Below, piece after piece: positions 44,846-53,773 of a stretch of 64,000 nucleotides of DNA. The DNA lies in NCBI RefSeq assembly GCF_037126175.1, contig NZ_CP146986.1:3004501-3068500 (forward strand). Direction: 5' to 3'. The stretch comes from Pseudomonas sp. RSB 5.4. Its GTDB lineage: Bacteria; Pseudomonadota; Gammaproteobacteria; Pseudomonadales; Pseudomonadaceae. Within the stretch, counting starts at the first letter, position 1. Every line of letters starts with the position of its first letter. The notes under the pieces were generated by a model. The model searched no databases and was not told the DNA's origin. It was given only the letters and a program-made list of their open reading frames with translations. A program made the position numbers and the translations under genes.

Positions 44846-46201
44846 TTAGACGAACAGCGACAACAGCAGGATAAAGCCCAACGCAACCACCGACAGGATG
44901 GTTTCCATCGCGGTCCAGGTCTTGAAGGTTTCGGCCACGGTCATGTTGAAGTACTGCTTCACCAGCCAGAAACCGGCGTCGTTCACGTGGGACAGGATCA
45001 GCGAACCGGCGCCGGTGGCCAGCACCAGCAGTTCACGGTTGACGCCCGGGATCATTCCCACCACCGGCACCACGATGCCCGCGCCAGTGATGGTCGCCAC
45101 GGTGGCCGAACCGGTGGCGATACGAATCACCGCCGCCACCAGCCACGCCAGCAGGATCGGCGAGATCTGCGCGCTGACCGCCATGTGGCCGATCACGTCG
45201 CCCACGCCGCTGGTCACCAGCATCTGCTTGAAGCCGCCACCGGCACCGATGATCAGGATGATCGCGGCGGTCGGCGCCAGGCTCGCGTCCAGCCACTTGA
45301 GGATCTGCTGCGAACCGATGCCCTGCTTGTGGCCAAAGGTGTACAGCGACAGCAGCAACGCCAGCAGCAGTGCGGAGATCGGGTGACCGATCATGTCCAT
45401 CCAGGTGCGGAAGAAGTGACCGTCCGGCAGCGCCACGTCAGCGAAGGTTTTCAGCAGCATCAGGAACACCGGCAGCAGCACGGTGATCAGGGTGATGCTG
45501 AAGCTTGGCAGCTTGGCCGATTCGTCGTTCTCACGGGCCAGTTGATCGACCAGGTCCTGATTCGGCGTGCCGGGAATGTGCTTGGCAATGAACGTACCGA
45601 AGATCGGACCGGCAATGATTGCAGTCGGCAGCGCGACGATCAGACCGTAGAGAATGGTCTTGCCGATGTCGGCGCCAAATACCCCGATCGCCAGCAGCGG
45701 GCCCGGGTGCGGTGGCACCAGACCGTGTACCGCAGACAGACCGGCGAGCAGCGGGATACCGATCTTGATGATCGACACACCGGTACGCCGGGCGACGATG
45801 AACACCAACGGAATCAGCAACACGAAGCCGATTTCGAAGAACAGCGGAATACCCACCAGGAACGCGGCGAACATCATCGCCCACTGGACCCGTTCCTTGC
45901 CAAAGGCGCGGATCAGGGTCTGGGCGATCTGATCGGCACCACCGGATTCGGCCATCATTTTGCCGAGCATGGTGCCCAGCGCGAGGATGATCCCGACGAA
46001 ACCGAGCACGCCACCGAAGCCGTCCTGGAACGCCTTGATGATGGTGCCGATCGGCATGCCGGACGTCAGCCCGAGAAAGGCAGCGGCAATGGTCAGGGAG
46101 ATGAAGGGGTGAATCTTGAACTTGGTAATCAGGACAATCAGCCCGATTACCGTGACCACTGCATCGAGCAGCAGAAACGTGTCGTGGGACATGCCAAACA
46201 T
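44846..46201 (-). CDS. gntT: Gluconate:H+ symporter, GntP family
   Basis: The 451-residue protein has about twelve membrane helices and GntP signatures: GFVGIILALGTMLGKMMAES, GLSAVHGLVPPHPGPLLAIG and IRIATGSATVATITGAGIVV. It imports gluconate. An ATG three codons later (MSHDTF) is also possible. It follows gntK by 82 bases on the same strand. An AACAACAACAA stretch lies just before its GGAG ribosome site, suggesting Hfq/Crc repression. Confidence 0.94.
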   Translation of the reverse strand: MFGMSHDTFLLLDAVVTVIGLIVLITKFKIHPFISLTIAAAFLGLTSGMPIGTIIKAFQDGFGGVLGFVGIILALGTMLGKMMAESGGADQIAQTLIRAFGKERVQWAMMFAAFLVGIPLFFEIGFVLLIPLVFIVARRTGVSIIKIGIPLLAGLSAVHGLVPPHPGPLLAIGVFGADIGKTILYGLIVALPTAIIAGPIFGTFIAKHIPGTPNQDLVDQLARENDESAKLPSFSITLITVLLPVFLMLLKTFADVALPDGHFFRTWMDMIGHPISALLLALLLSLYTFGHKQGIGSQQILKWLDASLAPTAAIILIIGAGGGFKQMLVTSGVGDVIGHMAVSAQISPILLAWLVAAVIRIATGSATVATITGAGIVVPVVGMIPGVNRELLVLATGAGSLILSHVNDAGFWLVKQYFNMTVAETFKTWTAMETILSVVALGFILLLSLFV

Positions 46202-46218
46202 TGGGGGTGTCTCCTGGC

Positions 46219-46232
46219 TTGTTGTTGTTATT
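46219..46232 (-). promoter_or_regulatory. Candidate Hfq/Crc (CA) motif in gntT leader
   Basis: Minus-strand AATAACAACAACAA gives overlapping AANAANAA matches directly upstream of the AGGAG at about 46210-46215. Position is ideal for translational repression; inferred from motif. Confidence 0.6.
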
Positions 46233-46283
46233 AAAGCGGGTTGAACAGAAATCGTGAGGACTGCGCTATCTGCATGAACACAC

Positions 46284-46817
46284 TCATACCGCCTGTTTCA
46301 GACCATGGGCCTGCCACCAGACGTGGGCTTGCGCGGCAAGCTCTTCAACACTGTGGATCGAAGCATTCAGCGCCAGGGTCAGCGGCTCGCCGACCGGCGA
46401 TTCGAGGGTGGCGAACTGGCTTTCGATCAGCGTCGCCGGCATGAAGTGGCCCGGGCGATGCGATACGCGGTCGGCGGCCACTTCCGGGGTCAGCTCCAGG
46501 AACACGAAGCCCAGGCCCGGCAAGGCACTGCGCAGCACTTCGCGATAACTGTGTTTGAGGGCCGAGCAGGTCAGCACCGGACGCTCGCCAAGGGCGTCGA
46601 CACGGCGCAGTTCATCGCACAGGCTGTCGAGCCAGCCGGCACGGTCGTCGTCGTTCAGGGGGATCCCCGCGCTCATCTTTTCGATGTTGGCGGCCGGATG
46701 AAAAGTATCGCCTTCAATGGCAGTGGCGCCGCTCAATTGGCACAGGGCCTCGCTGACGCACGTCTTGCCGCAACCGGCAACGCCCATGATGACCAGGGCG
46801 GTGATGGGATGACTCAT
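46284..46817 (-). CDS. gntK: Gluconokinase
   Basis: The 177-residue kinase has the P-loop MGVAGCGKT at about 11 and GDTFHPAANIEKMSAGIPLN (about 36), the GntK signature, plus CSALKHSYREVLR. It phosphorylates gluconate to 6-phosphogluconate for the Entner-Doudoroff pathway. It is the first gene of the gntK-gntT operon, with a GntR-type site 20 bases before its start. Confidence 0.95.
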   Translation of the reverse strand: MSHPITALVIMGVAGCGKTCVSEALCQLSGATAIEGDTFHPAANIEKMSAGIPLNDDDRAGWLDSLCDELRRVDALGERPVLTCSALKHSYREVLRSALPGLGFVFLELTPEVAADRVSHRPGHFMPATLIESQFATLESPVGEPLTLALNASIHSVEELAAQAHVWWQAHGLKQAV

Positions 46818-46836
46818 ATAACACCTCAGCGCGCAG

Positions 46837-46852
46837 ACAGCGCTACCTTTGC
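46837..46852. promoter_or_regulatory. GntR operator candidate 1
   Basis: ACAGCGCTACCTTTGC; its complement holds AAG-N-TAGCGCT, matching most of the P. aeruginosa GntR site as I recall it. It lies 20 bases before gntK. Confidence 0.6.
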
Positions 46853-46988
46853 TAGCTATGACTCTAGTGCACAGGCAGAAGTTGCCGACGCCTTCTTGTC
46901 GTTTTTTTGGGTTGCAGCAGGTTTGCGCCCCAACGCCAAAAAGCGAGATCAGGCAGGACCTCGCTTACGCATTTGCAGCTGCATCAGG

Positions 46989-47005
46989 ACAGCGCTACCT
47001 TAGTG
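46989..47005. promoter_or_regulatory. GntR operator candidate 2
   Basis: ACAGCGCTACCTTAGTG; its complement reads AC-T-AAG-G-TAGCGCT, the full motif. It lies 29 bases before gntR and repeats 14 bases of candidate 1 nearly exactly. Confidence 0.65.
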
Positions 47006-47033
47006 CCTTGATTTTTGTTTGGCAAGCCGCCCG

Positions 47034-48065
47034 ATGACCACCCCTAAAAACGATAAAAACACTCGCACCACCGGCCGTCCCACCCTTAATGAAGTTGCCC
47101 GCCTCGCCGGCGTGAGCCCGATTACCGCCTCCCGTGCCCTGCGCGGGGTCAGCACCGTGGCCACCGAGTTGGTGGAAAAAGTGCAGAAAGCCGCGCTCGA
47201 ACTCAACTACGTGGTCAACCCTGCCGCCCGCGCACTGGCCTCGGCGCAGAGCCATTCGGTGGTGGTCCTGGTGCCGTCGCTGTCCAACCTGTTGTTCATC
47301 GATACGCTGGAAGCCATTCATCGGGTACTCACGCCCAAGGGCTTCGAAGTGCTGATCGGCAACTTCCACTACTCACGCGATGAAGAAGAAAACCTGTTGC
47401 GCAACTACATGGCCTATCAGCCGCGCGGTTTGCTGCTGACCGGCTTCGACCGCACTGAAAGTTCACGGCGGATGATCGAGGCCAGCAACATTCCCTGCGT
47501 GTACATGATGGAACTGGACAGCGCCGCCGGGGTGAATTGCGTGGGCTTCTCCCAGCTCAATGCCGGCGAAACCGCTGCCGAACATTTGCTCTCTCGTGGG
47601 CGCAAGCGTCTGGCCTATATCGGCGCACAACTCGATCAGCGCACTTTGTTGCGCGGCGAAGGTTTCCGCAAAGCCCTGCAAAAGGCCGGTCGCTACGACC
47701 CGGATCTGGAAGTGCTGACCCCGCGCTCCTCGTCTGTTGGCCTGGGCGGCGAGCTGTTCCTGCAACTGCTGGCGGCGCATCCGGATGTCGATGCGATCTT
47801 CTTTGGTAACGACGACCTCGCGCAGGGTGCGCTGCTGGAAGCGTTGCGCAACGGGATCAGGATCCCCGAGCAGGTGGCGATCCTCGGCTTCAATGACTTG
47901 CCGATGTCCGAACACATGGTGCCGCGCCTGAGCAGCATCAACACCCCGCGCGAGGCAATCGGCCGGCGCGCGGCGGAGCAGATGTTGACGTTGATGGCCG
48001 GCAACAGCGTGGCGCGACCGGTTGAGGATATGGGCTTTGAACTGAAGATTCGCGAGAGTACTTGA
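47034..48065 (+). CDS. gntR: LacI-family gluconate repressor
   Basis: The 343-residue regulator has the LacI HTH at about 15-65 (TLNEVARLAGVSPITASRAL) and a ribose-binding-like sensor. AIFFGNDDLAQGALLEALRN and ILGFNDLPMSEHMVPRLSSI match GntR of pseudomonads. It should repress gntK-gntT and itself until gluconate or 6-phosphogluconate appears. MTTPKNDKN is taken as the start; an upstream TTG has no ribosome site. Confidence 0.94.
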   Translation: MTTPKNDKNTRTTGRPTLNEVARLAGVSPITASRALRGVSTVATELVEKVQKAALELNYVVNPAARALASAQSHSVVVLVPSLSNLLFIDTLEAIHRVLTPKGFEVLIGNFHYSRDEEENLLRNYMAYQPRGLLLTGFDRTESSRRMIEASNIPCVYMMELDSAAGVNCVGFSQLNAGETAAEHLLSRGRKRLAYIGAQLDQRTLLRGEGFRKALQKAGRYDPDLEVLTPRSSSVGLGGELFLQLLAAHPDVDAIFFGNDDLAQGALLEALRNGIRIPEQVAILGFNDLPMSEHMVPRLSSINTPREAIGRRAAEQMLTLMAGNSVARPVEDMGFELKIREST

Positions 48066-48117
48066 CCTCTGAAATCCCTCGGATGGTCACAAATGCCAAG
48101 GTGAAACCCAATCTCCC

Positions 48118-48207
48118 TGTGGGAGCGGGCTTGCTCGCGAAGGCGGTGTGCCAGATAAGCAAATGCCAGCTGACACGACGCCTTCGCGAGCAAGCCCGCT
48201 CCTACAG
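48118..48207. repeat. REP pair, family A
   Basis: Inverted copies with inner GCGGTGTG and GACACGACGC; the right arm ends CTCCTACAG, a mix of family A and B ends. Confidence 0.8.
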
Positions 48208-48223
48208 AGGGTTTGTGTTGGGC

Positions 48224-49096
48224 TCAGTGACCGAGCAATTCGACGAGGGCCAACGCGCCCTTCTGCAGCGGCTGGCTCTTGAGCCACACCGCGTGCACCG
48301 GCAGCACCAGGCCATTCTCGATATTGCGGAAATTCAGTCGCTTCAAGCGCCCGCTGTCCAGCCACGGCTGCACCACCGACAACGGAAAATTGCCCCAGCC
48401 CAGTCCCGCCTCGACCATCTCCAGCGCCGCCTCCAGGGTGTCGGTGCGCCAGTGCGATTCGGCCACCAGCGGTCGGGTCTCGCTGATCGGCAAGTCGCGG
48501 CTGGCGACGACGATCTGCCGCACATGCACCAGGTCTTCGAGAAACAGATCTTGCCCCTGCAACAACGGACTGTCCGCCGCCAGCGTGGCGATCATCCGTT
48601 CGCTGCCGACAAACTGAAAACGCTCCAGTACGTTCATGCTCAACCCGGCAAACGCCAGACAGACGCTGACGCGACCACTGTGCAGCATCGCCAGCACGTC
48701 GTCCTGCGGTGCGGTCAGCACTTCAATGTCGAGCAGCGGATGGCGCTCGGCAATCACCTTGATCGCGGCGAGCAAGCGGCGCCGGTCGATATCCGCCACC
48801 ACTCCAATCGACAGCTTGCTCTCCAGTCCCAGCGACAGCTCCACTGCGTGCACCTGCAGTTGCTTGAGCTGCTCGGCGATCAGCCGCGCATGCGGCACCA
48901 GTGACAGCGCCATCGCGGTCGGTTGGGGTTCGCGATGGCTGCGGTCGAACAAGGGATAGCCAAGCTCCGCCTCCAGATTGCCGATGCCCATGCTGACTGC
49001 CGAAGGCACCCGGCCCAAAGCGCGGGCAGCAGCGGAGAACGAGCCACGCTCGATCACCGCCAGAAACAGTTCGATGCTGTCGCTATTGAAATTCAC
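48224..49096 (-). CDS. LysR-family regulator of PACE copy 2
   Basis: The 290-residue protein begins at a GTG (NFNSDSIELFLAVIERGSFS) with HTH SAAARALGRVPSAVSMGIGN and an effector domain. It is 122 bases from a divergent PACE gene. In its HTH it resembles the 35.7-kb regulator (GSFSAAAR.LGR), consistent with a duplicated or related module. Confidence 0.88.
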   Translation of the reverse strand: MNFNSDSIELFLAVIERGSFSAAARALGRVPSAVSMGIGNLEAELGYPLFDRSHREPQPTAMALSLVPHARLIAEQLKQLQVHAVELSLGLESKLSIGVVADIDRRRLLAAIKVIAERHPLLDIEVLTAPQDDVLAMLHSGRVSVCLAFAGLSMNVLERFQFVGSERMIATLAADSPLLQGQDLFLEDLVHVRQIVVASRDLPISETRPLVAESHWRTDTLEAALEMVEAGLGWGNFPLSVVQPWLDSGRLKRLNFRNIENGLVLPVHAVWLKSQPLQKGALALVELLGH

Positions 49097-49218
49097 TTCA
49101 CCTACCTATCACCAAAACTGAAAGCTGCTGACTTTTTCTGTCATGTCTATTGAAGCTATCTTTCGCCGTCTTCGCCAGTTCCGCTGGCCAACACGTTGCA
49201 ACAAAGAGGCAAATCCCC

Positions 49219-49659
49219 ATGCAAGGCGTCAAACGCAAACTGGTCTACGTGTCGCTCTACGAAGTGATCGGCATGACCTTCTCGGCCCTCGGTCTGGCGC
49301 TGTTGTCCGGCACTTCGCCCGGCAGCACAGGCCCGCTGGCGGTGATCATCACCACCATCGCGGTGACCTGGAATTTCATCTACACCTCGCTGTTCGAGCA
49401 CTGGGAAAGCCGCCAGAAGTCGCGCACCCGCACGGTCAAACGGCGCATCGCCCACGCCGTGGGTTTTCAACTGACGCTGATCGTGTTCCTGATTCCGCTG
49501 ATCGCCTGGTGGATGAACATCAGTCTGGTGCAGGCGTTCCTGCTGGATCTGGCACTGATCATCTTCATCCCGTGCTACACGTTTGCCTTCAACTGGCTGT
49601 TCGATCGCCTCTTCGGCTTGCCGGCCTCAGCGCTGCCCGATTCGGCCGCTGCGGCATAA
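49219..49659 (+). CDS. PACE-family efflux transporter (copy 2)
   Basis: The 146-residue protein has four helices in two repeats: KLVYVSLYEVIGMTFSALGL and RRIAHAVGFQLTLIVFLIPL, each followed by a helix with TWNFIYTSLFEHWE or CYTFAFNWLFDRL. The E and N positions of the PACE signature are kept. The product likely exports a biocide or polyamine. The ATG at 49219 after GCAAATCCCC is used; an upstream frame is not supported. Confidence 0.88.
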   Translation: MQGVKRKLVYVSLYEVIGMTFSALGLALLSGTSPGSTGPLAVIITTIAVTWNFIYTSLFEHWESRQKSRTRTVKRRIAHAVGFQLTLIVFLIPLIAWWMNISLVQAFLLDLALIIFIPCYTFAFNWLFDRLFGLPASALPDSAAAA

Positions 49660-49772
49660 ATCGTTAATTCGTAAGCAGTTATTGCAAAAAATCGGCGGTA
49701 TTCCCGGGAAAACCGCCGATATTCACAACCCCTCCACTCCGGTAGCAGGCTAAGCTTTTCCATCAATAAAAA

Positions 49773-51209
49773 ATGGATCAGCCGATGACTGCTCATGCCC
49801 CCGCCCCCGCGCAACGCGACGGCATCGACCCGATACGCGCCGCCGAGATTTCCGCCCGCATCGACCGCCTCCCTGCCGTCGCCACGATCTGGCGTCTGGT
49901 GGCGCTGTTGTCGATCGGCGGCTTCTTCGAACTCTACGACCTGTTCCAGACCGCCTACATCAGCCCAGGGCTGATCCGCGACGGGATCTTTGCCACCGGC
50001 AATCAGGGCGTGTTCGGTTTCTCCGATCAGGCGGCCTTCGCTTCCGCGACCTTCCTCGGCCTGTTCCTCGGCGCCAGTCTGCTCAGTCCGTTGGCTGACC
50101 GTTTCGGCCGCCGCGCAATCTTCACTTTTGCGCTGGTCTGGTACACGGTGGCCACGGTGCTGATGGGCGTTCAAAGCTCGGCGCTGGGCATTATCTGCAT
50201 GCGTTTTCTGGTGGGCATCGGCCTCGGGATCGAGCTGGTGACCATCGACGCCTACCTCTCGGAACTGGTGCCCAAACGCATGCGCAGTTCGGCGTTTGCC
50301 TTCGCGTTTTTCGTGCAGTTTCTCTCGGTGCCGGCGGTAGCACTCATGTCCTGGTGGCTGGTGCCGCAGGCGCCGTTCGGTGTGTCCGGTTGGCGTTGGG
50401 TGGTATTGGCGAGTGCGGTGTTTGCGCTGTTCATCTGGTGGCTGCGCAAGCGTCTGCCGGAGTCGCCGCGCTGGCTGGCGCAGCATGGGCGGTTCGATGA
50501 AGCGAACAGAATTCTCGACAACATCGAAACACGCTGCGAGAAGGATCACCGCCAACCGCTGGATGCCCCCGAAGCCGTCCCGGTGGATGTCGAAGGCAAG
50601 GGTCGTTTCGCCGATATCTGGCAACCACCGTATCGCCGTCGGGCACTGATGCTGATCGTCTTTCACGTGTTCCAGGCGATCGGTTTCTTCGGTTTCGGCA
50701 ACTGGTTGCCGGCGCTGCTTTCCGGCCAGGGCGTCAGCGTCACCCACAGCCTGATGTACGCGTTCATCATCACCCTCGCCTACCCGCTCGGGCCGTTGCT
50801 GTTCGTTAAGTTTGCCAACCGTTTCGAGAACAAATGGCAGATCGTCGGCTCGGCCCTCGGCGCGATGACCTTCGGCACTCTGTTCGCGTTGCAGACCAGC
50901 GCCTTCGGCCTGATCTTCTGCGGGGTGATGATCACCTTTTGCAATGCGTGGCTGAGCTTCAGTTATCACTCGTACCAGAGCGAACTGTTCCCGACCAACA
51001 TCCGCGCCCGGGCGGTGGGCTTCTGTTATTCGTTCAGTCGCTTGTCGACGGTGTTCAGCAGCCTGTTGATCGGGCTGTTCCTCGACCACTTCGGCACGCC
51101 CGGGGTGCTCGCGTTCATCGTCAGCAGCATGCTGATCGTGATGCTGACCATCGGCTGGTTCGGCCCGCGCACGCGCAATCTGGCGCTGGAAAACATTGCC
51201 CATCGCTGA
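49773..51209 (+). CDS. MFS transporter, sugar/metabolite:H+ symporter type
   Basis: The 478-residue protein has twelve predicted helices. The MFS signature lies after helix 2 (LADRFGRRAIFTFALVWYTV), followed by RFLVGIGLGIELVTIDAYLS, SELVPKRMRS and after helix 6 RLPESPRWLAQHGRFDEA. This pattern fits the metabolite:H+ symporter/sugar-porter branch. The substrate is unknown. A second ATG lies four codons on (MTAHAPAP). Confidence 0.9.
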   Translation: MDQPMTAHAPAPAQRDGIDPIRAAEISARIDRLPAVATIWRLVALLSIGGFFELYDLFQTAYISPGLIRDGIFATGNQGVFGFSDQAAFASATFLGLFLGASLLSPLADRFGRRAIFTFALVWYTVATVLMGVQSSALGIICMRFLVGIGLGIELVTIDAYLSELVPKRMRSSAFAFAFFVQFLSVPAVALMSWWLVPQAPFGVSGWRWVVLASAVFALFIWWLRKRLPESPRWLAQHGRFDEANRILDNIETRCEKDHRQPLDAPEAVPVDVEGKGRFADIWQPPYRRRALMLIVFHVFQAIGFFGFGNWLPALLSGQGVSVTHSLMYAFIITLAYPLGPLLFVKFANRFENKWQIVGSALGAMTFGTLFALQTSAFGLIFCGVMITFCNAWLSFSYHSYQSELFPTNIRARAVGFCYSFSRLSTVFSSLLIGLFLDHFGTPGVLAFIVSSMLIVMLTIGWFGPRTRNLALENIAHR

Positions 51210-51362
51210 CGGCCGCACGGTCATCCTCTGCCGCCTGACGGCAAGGGATGACCGCTTTGTTGCGCATGCCAGAGCAGCAACTCCTTGAAATAGTGGAATT
51301 TGCTGCAAAGGCACGGTAATTGCTCGGATACGCCCGTCAGCAATTATCCAAAGGTCTCCATC

Positions 51363-51926
51363 ATGATGTTGGTCAGTGCCAAACAGCAGCAGCTCATCCA
51401 CCTGCCCAAGCGGCTGGCGGAAGACGCGACCACGACCGCCGCTGCCGGTCTGCAAAGCGGCCTGCACGGCGCCATGCTGCAATCGCTGCAGAATCAGACC
51501 CAGTCGCAAGCCACCGATGCGACTTCAACGGTCCAGGATTCGGCCACGCAGATCGCCTCTCAGCAAGTGGCCGCCGCCACGCGCATCAGCGATAACGTCG
51601 ACGAAGCCTTCGCCAAGACCCGCGTCGGCCTGCAAACCACCGACGCCACGGCTGCCGGCAGCACTACCGGCACCTCGGCCACCGACGCGTTCAAGGACTA
51701 CATGAGCAAGTCGCCGGAACAGCGTCTGCGTGACAGTGTCCTTCAGAGCATGGGCCTCACCGAAGACGACATCAAAGCCATGCCGCCGGAGAAGCAGCAG
51801 GCCATCGGCAAGGAGATCGCCGAGCGCCTGCAGGACAAGATGAAACTGGCGCAGTCGGACAAAGAAAACAGCAATGACGTCAAGGACAGCGACAAACTGG
51901 CGAACAAGTTTCTCGCTTCGCTGTGA
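51363..51926 (+). CDS. Hypothetical Ala/Thr/Gln-rich soluble protein
   Basis: The 187-residue protein lacks a signal peptide and is largely helical and low-complexity (ATDATSTVQDSATQIASQQV), with a more structured C-terminal part SPEQRLRDSVLQSMGLTEDD and a Lys/Asp-rich end. AAAGGTCTCC precedes the ATG. No family recognised. The layout resembles secreted or flagellum-associated small proteins, but this is only an impression. Confidence 0.65.
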   Translation: MMLVSAKQQQLIHLPKRLAEDATTTAAAGLQSGLHGAMLQSLQNQTQSQATDATSTVQDSATQIASQQVAAATRISDNVDEAFAKTRVGLQTTDATAAGSTTGTSATDAFKDYMSKSPEQRLRDSVLQSMGLTEDDIKAMPPEKQQAIGKEIAERLQDKMKLAQSDKENSNDVKDSDKLANKFLASL

Positions 51927-51949
51927 TCTGAAGGTCGCTTAGAAACCAA

Positions 51950-52039
51950 TGTAGGAGTGAGCCTGCTCGCGAATGCGGTGTGTCAGTCACTGGATCAGTA
52001 ACTGATGTACCGCAATCGCGAGCAGGCTCACTCCTACAG
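51950..52039. repeat. REP pair, hybrid A/B form (TGTAGGAGTGAGCCTGCTCG)
   Basis: Ends TGTAGGAG as in family B, but the core CCTGCTCGCGAA is family A. Both arms carry the same hybrid, so pairing is kept. Confidence 0.8.
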
Positions 52040-52052
52040 TTGTTGAGGGGTG

Positions 52053-53372
52053 TCAGTTCAGTTGCAACGTATCGTTGAACTGGCTGATCGCATCCACCAC
52101 ATGCCGTGATCCCTGCTGAATCTCCAGAATCACCTCCCCCGCCTCATTCGCCAGTTCCACACCCAGCCCGGTGCGGCTCAGGCTCGACTGCATGCTCGAC
52201 ACCGCACTCAGCGACAGGTCGTGGTTTTTGCGCACCACTTCGACAATCTCCAGGGTCGCCTGACTGGTACGCGCCGCGAGGCTGCGCACCTCATCCGCCA
52301 CCACCGCGAACCCGCGCCCGTGCTCACCGGCCCGGGCCGCTTCGATCGCGGCGTTGAGCGCCAGCAGGTTGGTCTGATCGGCGATCCCGCGAATGGTCTG
52401 GACGATGCTGCCGATGATGTCCGACTGTTTGCTCACCGCATCGATGCTCAGCGCCGCTTCGTTGAGGTCGCGGGAAATGTCCTGAATGATCTGCACGGTT
52501 TGCTGCACCACCTGTGAGCCTTTTTGCGCGCAGGCGTCGTTTTGTACCGAAGTGCTGTGGGCCGATTCCGCGGCGTTCTGCAAGGTAGTCATCTGCTGGG
52601 TGATGTCGCTGGCGAACTTCACCACTTTGTACAAACGGCCCTTGGTGTCGAACAGCGGGTTGTACGAGGCTTCGAGATAAACCATCTGCCCGGACTTGTT
52701 CTTGCGCTCGAAACGGTGCGAGTGATATTCGCCGCGATTGAGCGATGCCCAGAATGCCTTGTATTGCGCCGACTCGGATTCGGCACGGTGGCAGAACATA
52801 CTGTGGTGATGACCAACGATTTCGTTGAGCGAGTACTGCATGGTTTTCAGAAAGTTGTCATTGGCGGTAATCACATTGCCTTCCGGGGTGAACTCGATCA
52901 CCGCCATCGAACGGCTGATCGCCGCCAGCATGCTTTCTTCTTCGTGCTCTTTGTTGACCCGGGCGGTGATGTCCGAGGCCACCTTGATCACACTTCGAAC
53001 CTGTTTGTCGGGACCATAAACCGGCATGTAACTGGCTTCGAGCCAGATTTCCCTGCCGCTCTTGTTCAAGCGCAGGAACGTGCCGCTGATCGGTTCACCC
53101 CGGGCCAGATCGCGCCACAACTTTGCGTATTCCTCGCTGCGGTAAAACGCTTCTTCGCAAAAGATCCGATGATGTTTGCCGCGCACTTCCTCGGCGCCGT
53201 AACCCATGGTCTTGCAGAAGTTTTCGTTGGCATCCAGAACAATGCCTTCGGGGGTAAATTCGATCATCGCCATCGAACGGCTGATCGCTTCGAGCTTGGC
53301 GTTGGCTTCGGTCAAGGCGCAGCTGAAACGCTCGATTTCCTGCAGGTCAGCCTTGTGATGTAGGTTGAACAT
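52053..53372 (-). CDS. BdlA-like PAS-PAS-MCP cytoplasmic chemoreceptor (copy 2)
   Basis: The 439-residue soluble receptor has two PAS domains (about 25-125 and 147-247) with HHRIFC/HHSMFC and [16 protein letters not shown] blocks, and an MCP domain with [20 protein letters not shown]. Length and layout equal the 18.1-kb copy. Based on BdlA, it may couple redox or c-di-GMP cues to biofilm dispersal. No membrane segment. It ends with an intact tail ([16 protein letters not shown]). Confidence 0.9.
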   Translation of the reverse strand: MFNLHHKADLQEIERFSCALTEANAKLEAISRSMAMIEFTPEGIVLDANENFCKTMGYGAEEVRGKHHRIFCEEAFYRSEEYAKLWRDLARGEPISGTFLRLNKSGREIWLEASYMPVYGPDKQVRSVIKVASDITARVNKEHEEESMLAAISRSMAVIEFTPEGNVITANDNFLKTMQYSLNEIVGHHHSMFCHRAESESAQYKAFWASLNRGEYHSHRFERKNKSGQMVYLEASYNPLFDTKGRLYKVVKFASDITQQMTTLQNAAESAHSTSVQNDACAQKGSQVVQQTVQIIQDISRDLNEAALSIDAVSKQSDIIGSIVQTIRGIADQTNLLALNAAIEAARAGEHGRGFAVVADEVRSLAARTSQATLEIVEVVRKNHDLSLSAVSSMQSSLSRTGLGVELANEAGEVILEIQQGSRHVVDAISQFNDTLQLN

Positions 53373-53773
53373 GGTTGTATCACCTTCCGCGCGGTCTTTT
53401 GATTTGATGAAAGTCAGGTCTTTCAGAATCCACCACTACGTTCCACAGAACAGGCACACGCATTCCTCCACGGGAGGAAGTTGTCAGGTGATAAATGACG
53501 TTCAATCGGAGTGTCCATGCCGCGACGCTCTAATCAAGACATCCTTCTCTTGATAGCCCGCGAGCGGGCCAGCCCTAACGTGTCGAAGAACTTCCATTTA
53601 ATGATTGCTCCTTGTTGTTACAGATCGGTGCCTTGATTGCGCACTCTGACAGGCTAATCAGCGGCGGCCGGGGTTGGCCGACACAGTTAGTTACAGGAGA
53701 GCATAGACAGCGCAATACCGCGCGCAAGGCCATTAGTCGGCCAGTATCTGGCACTTTTTGCACAAGAATCGGT
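53373..53773. other. Intergenic region between BdlA-like copy 2 and LysR
   Basis: It holds the receptor's promoter region and one small hairpin (TTCCTCC-ACG-GGAGGAA, 53463-53479). No gene or RNA recognised. Confidence 0.5.

Noticed and set aside
49575..51509. A 644-codon minus-strand frame opposite the MFS gene
   Set aside because: Gln/Glu/Arg-rich without any motif; the MFS gene on the plus strand has helices and family signatures.
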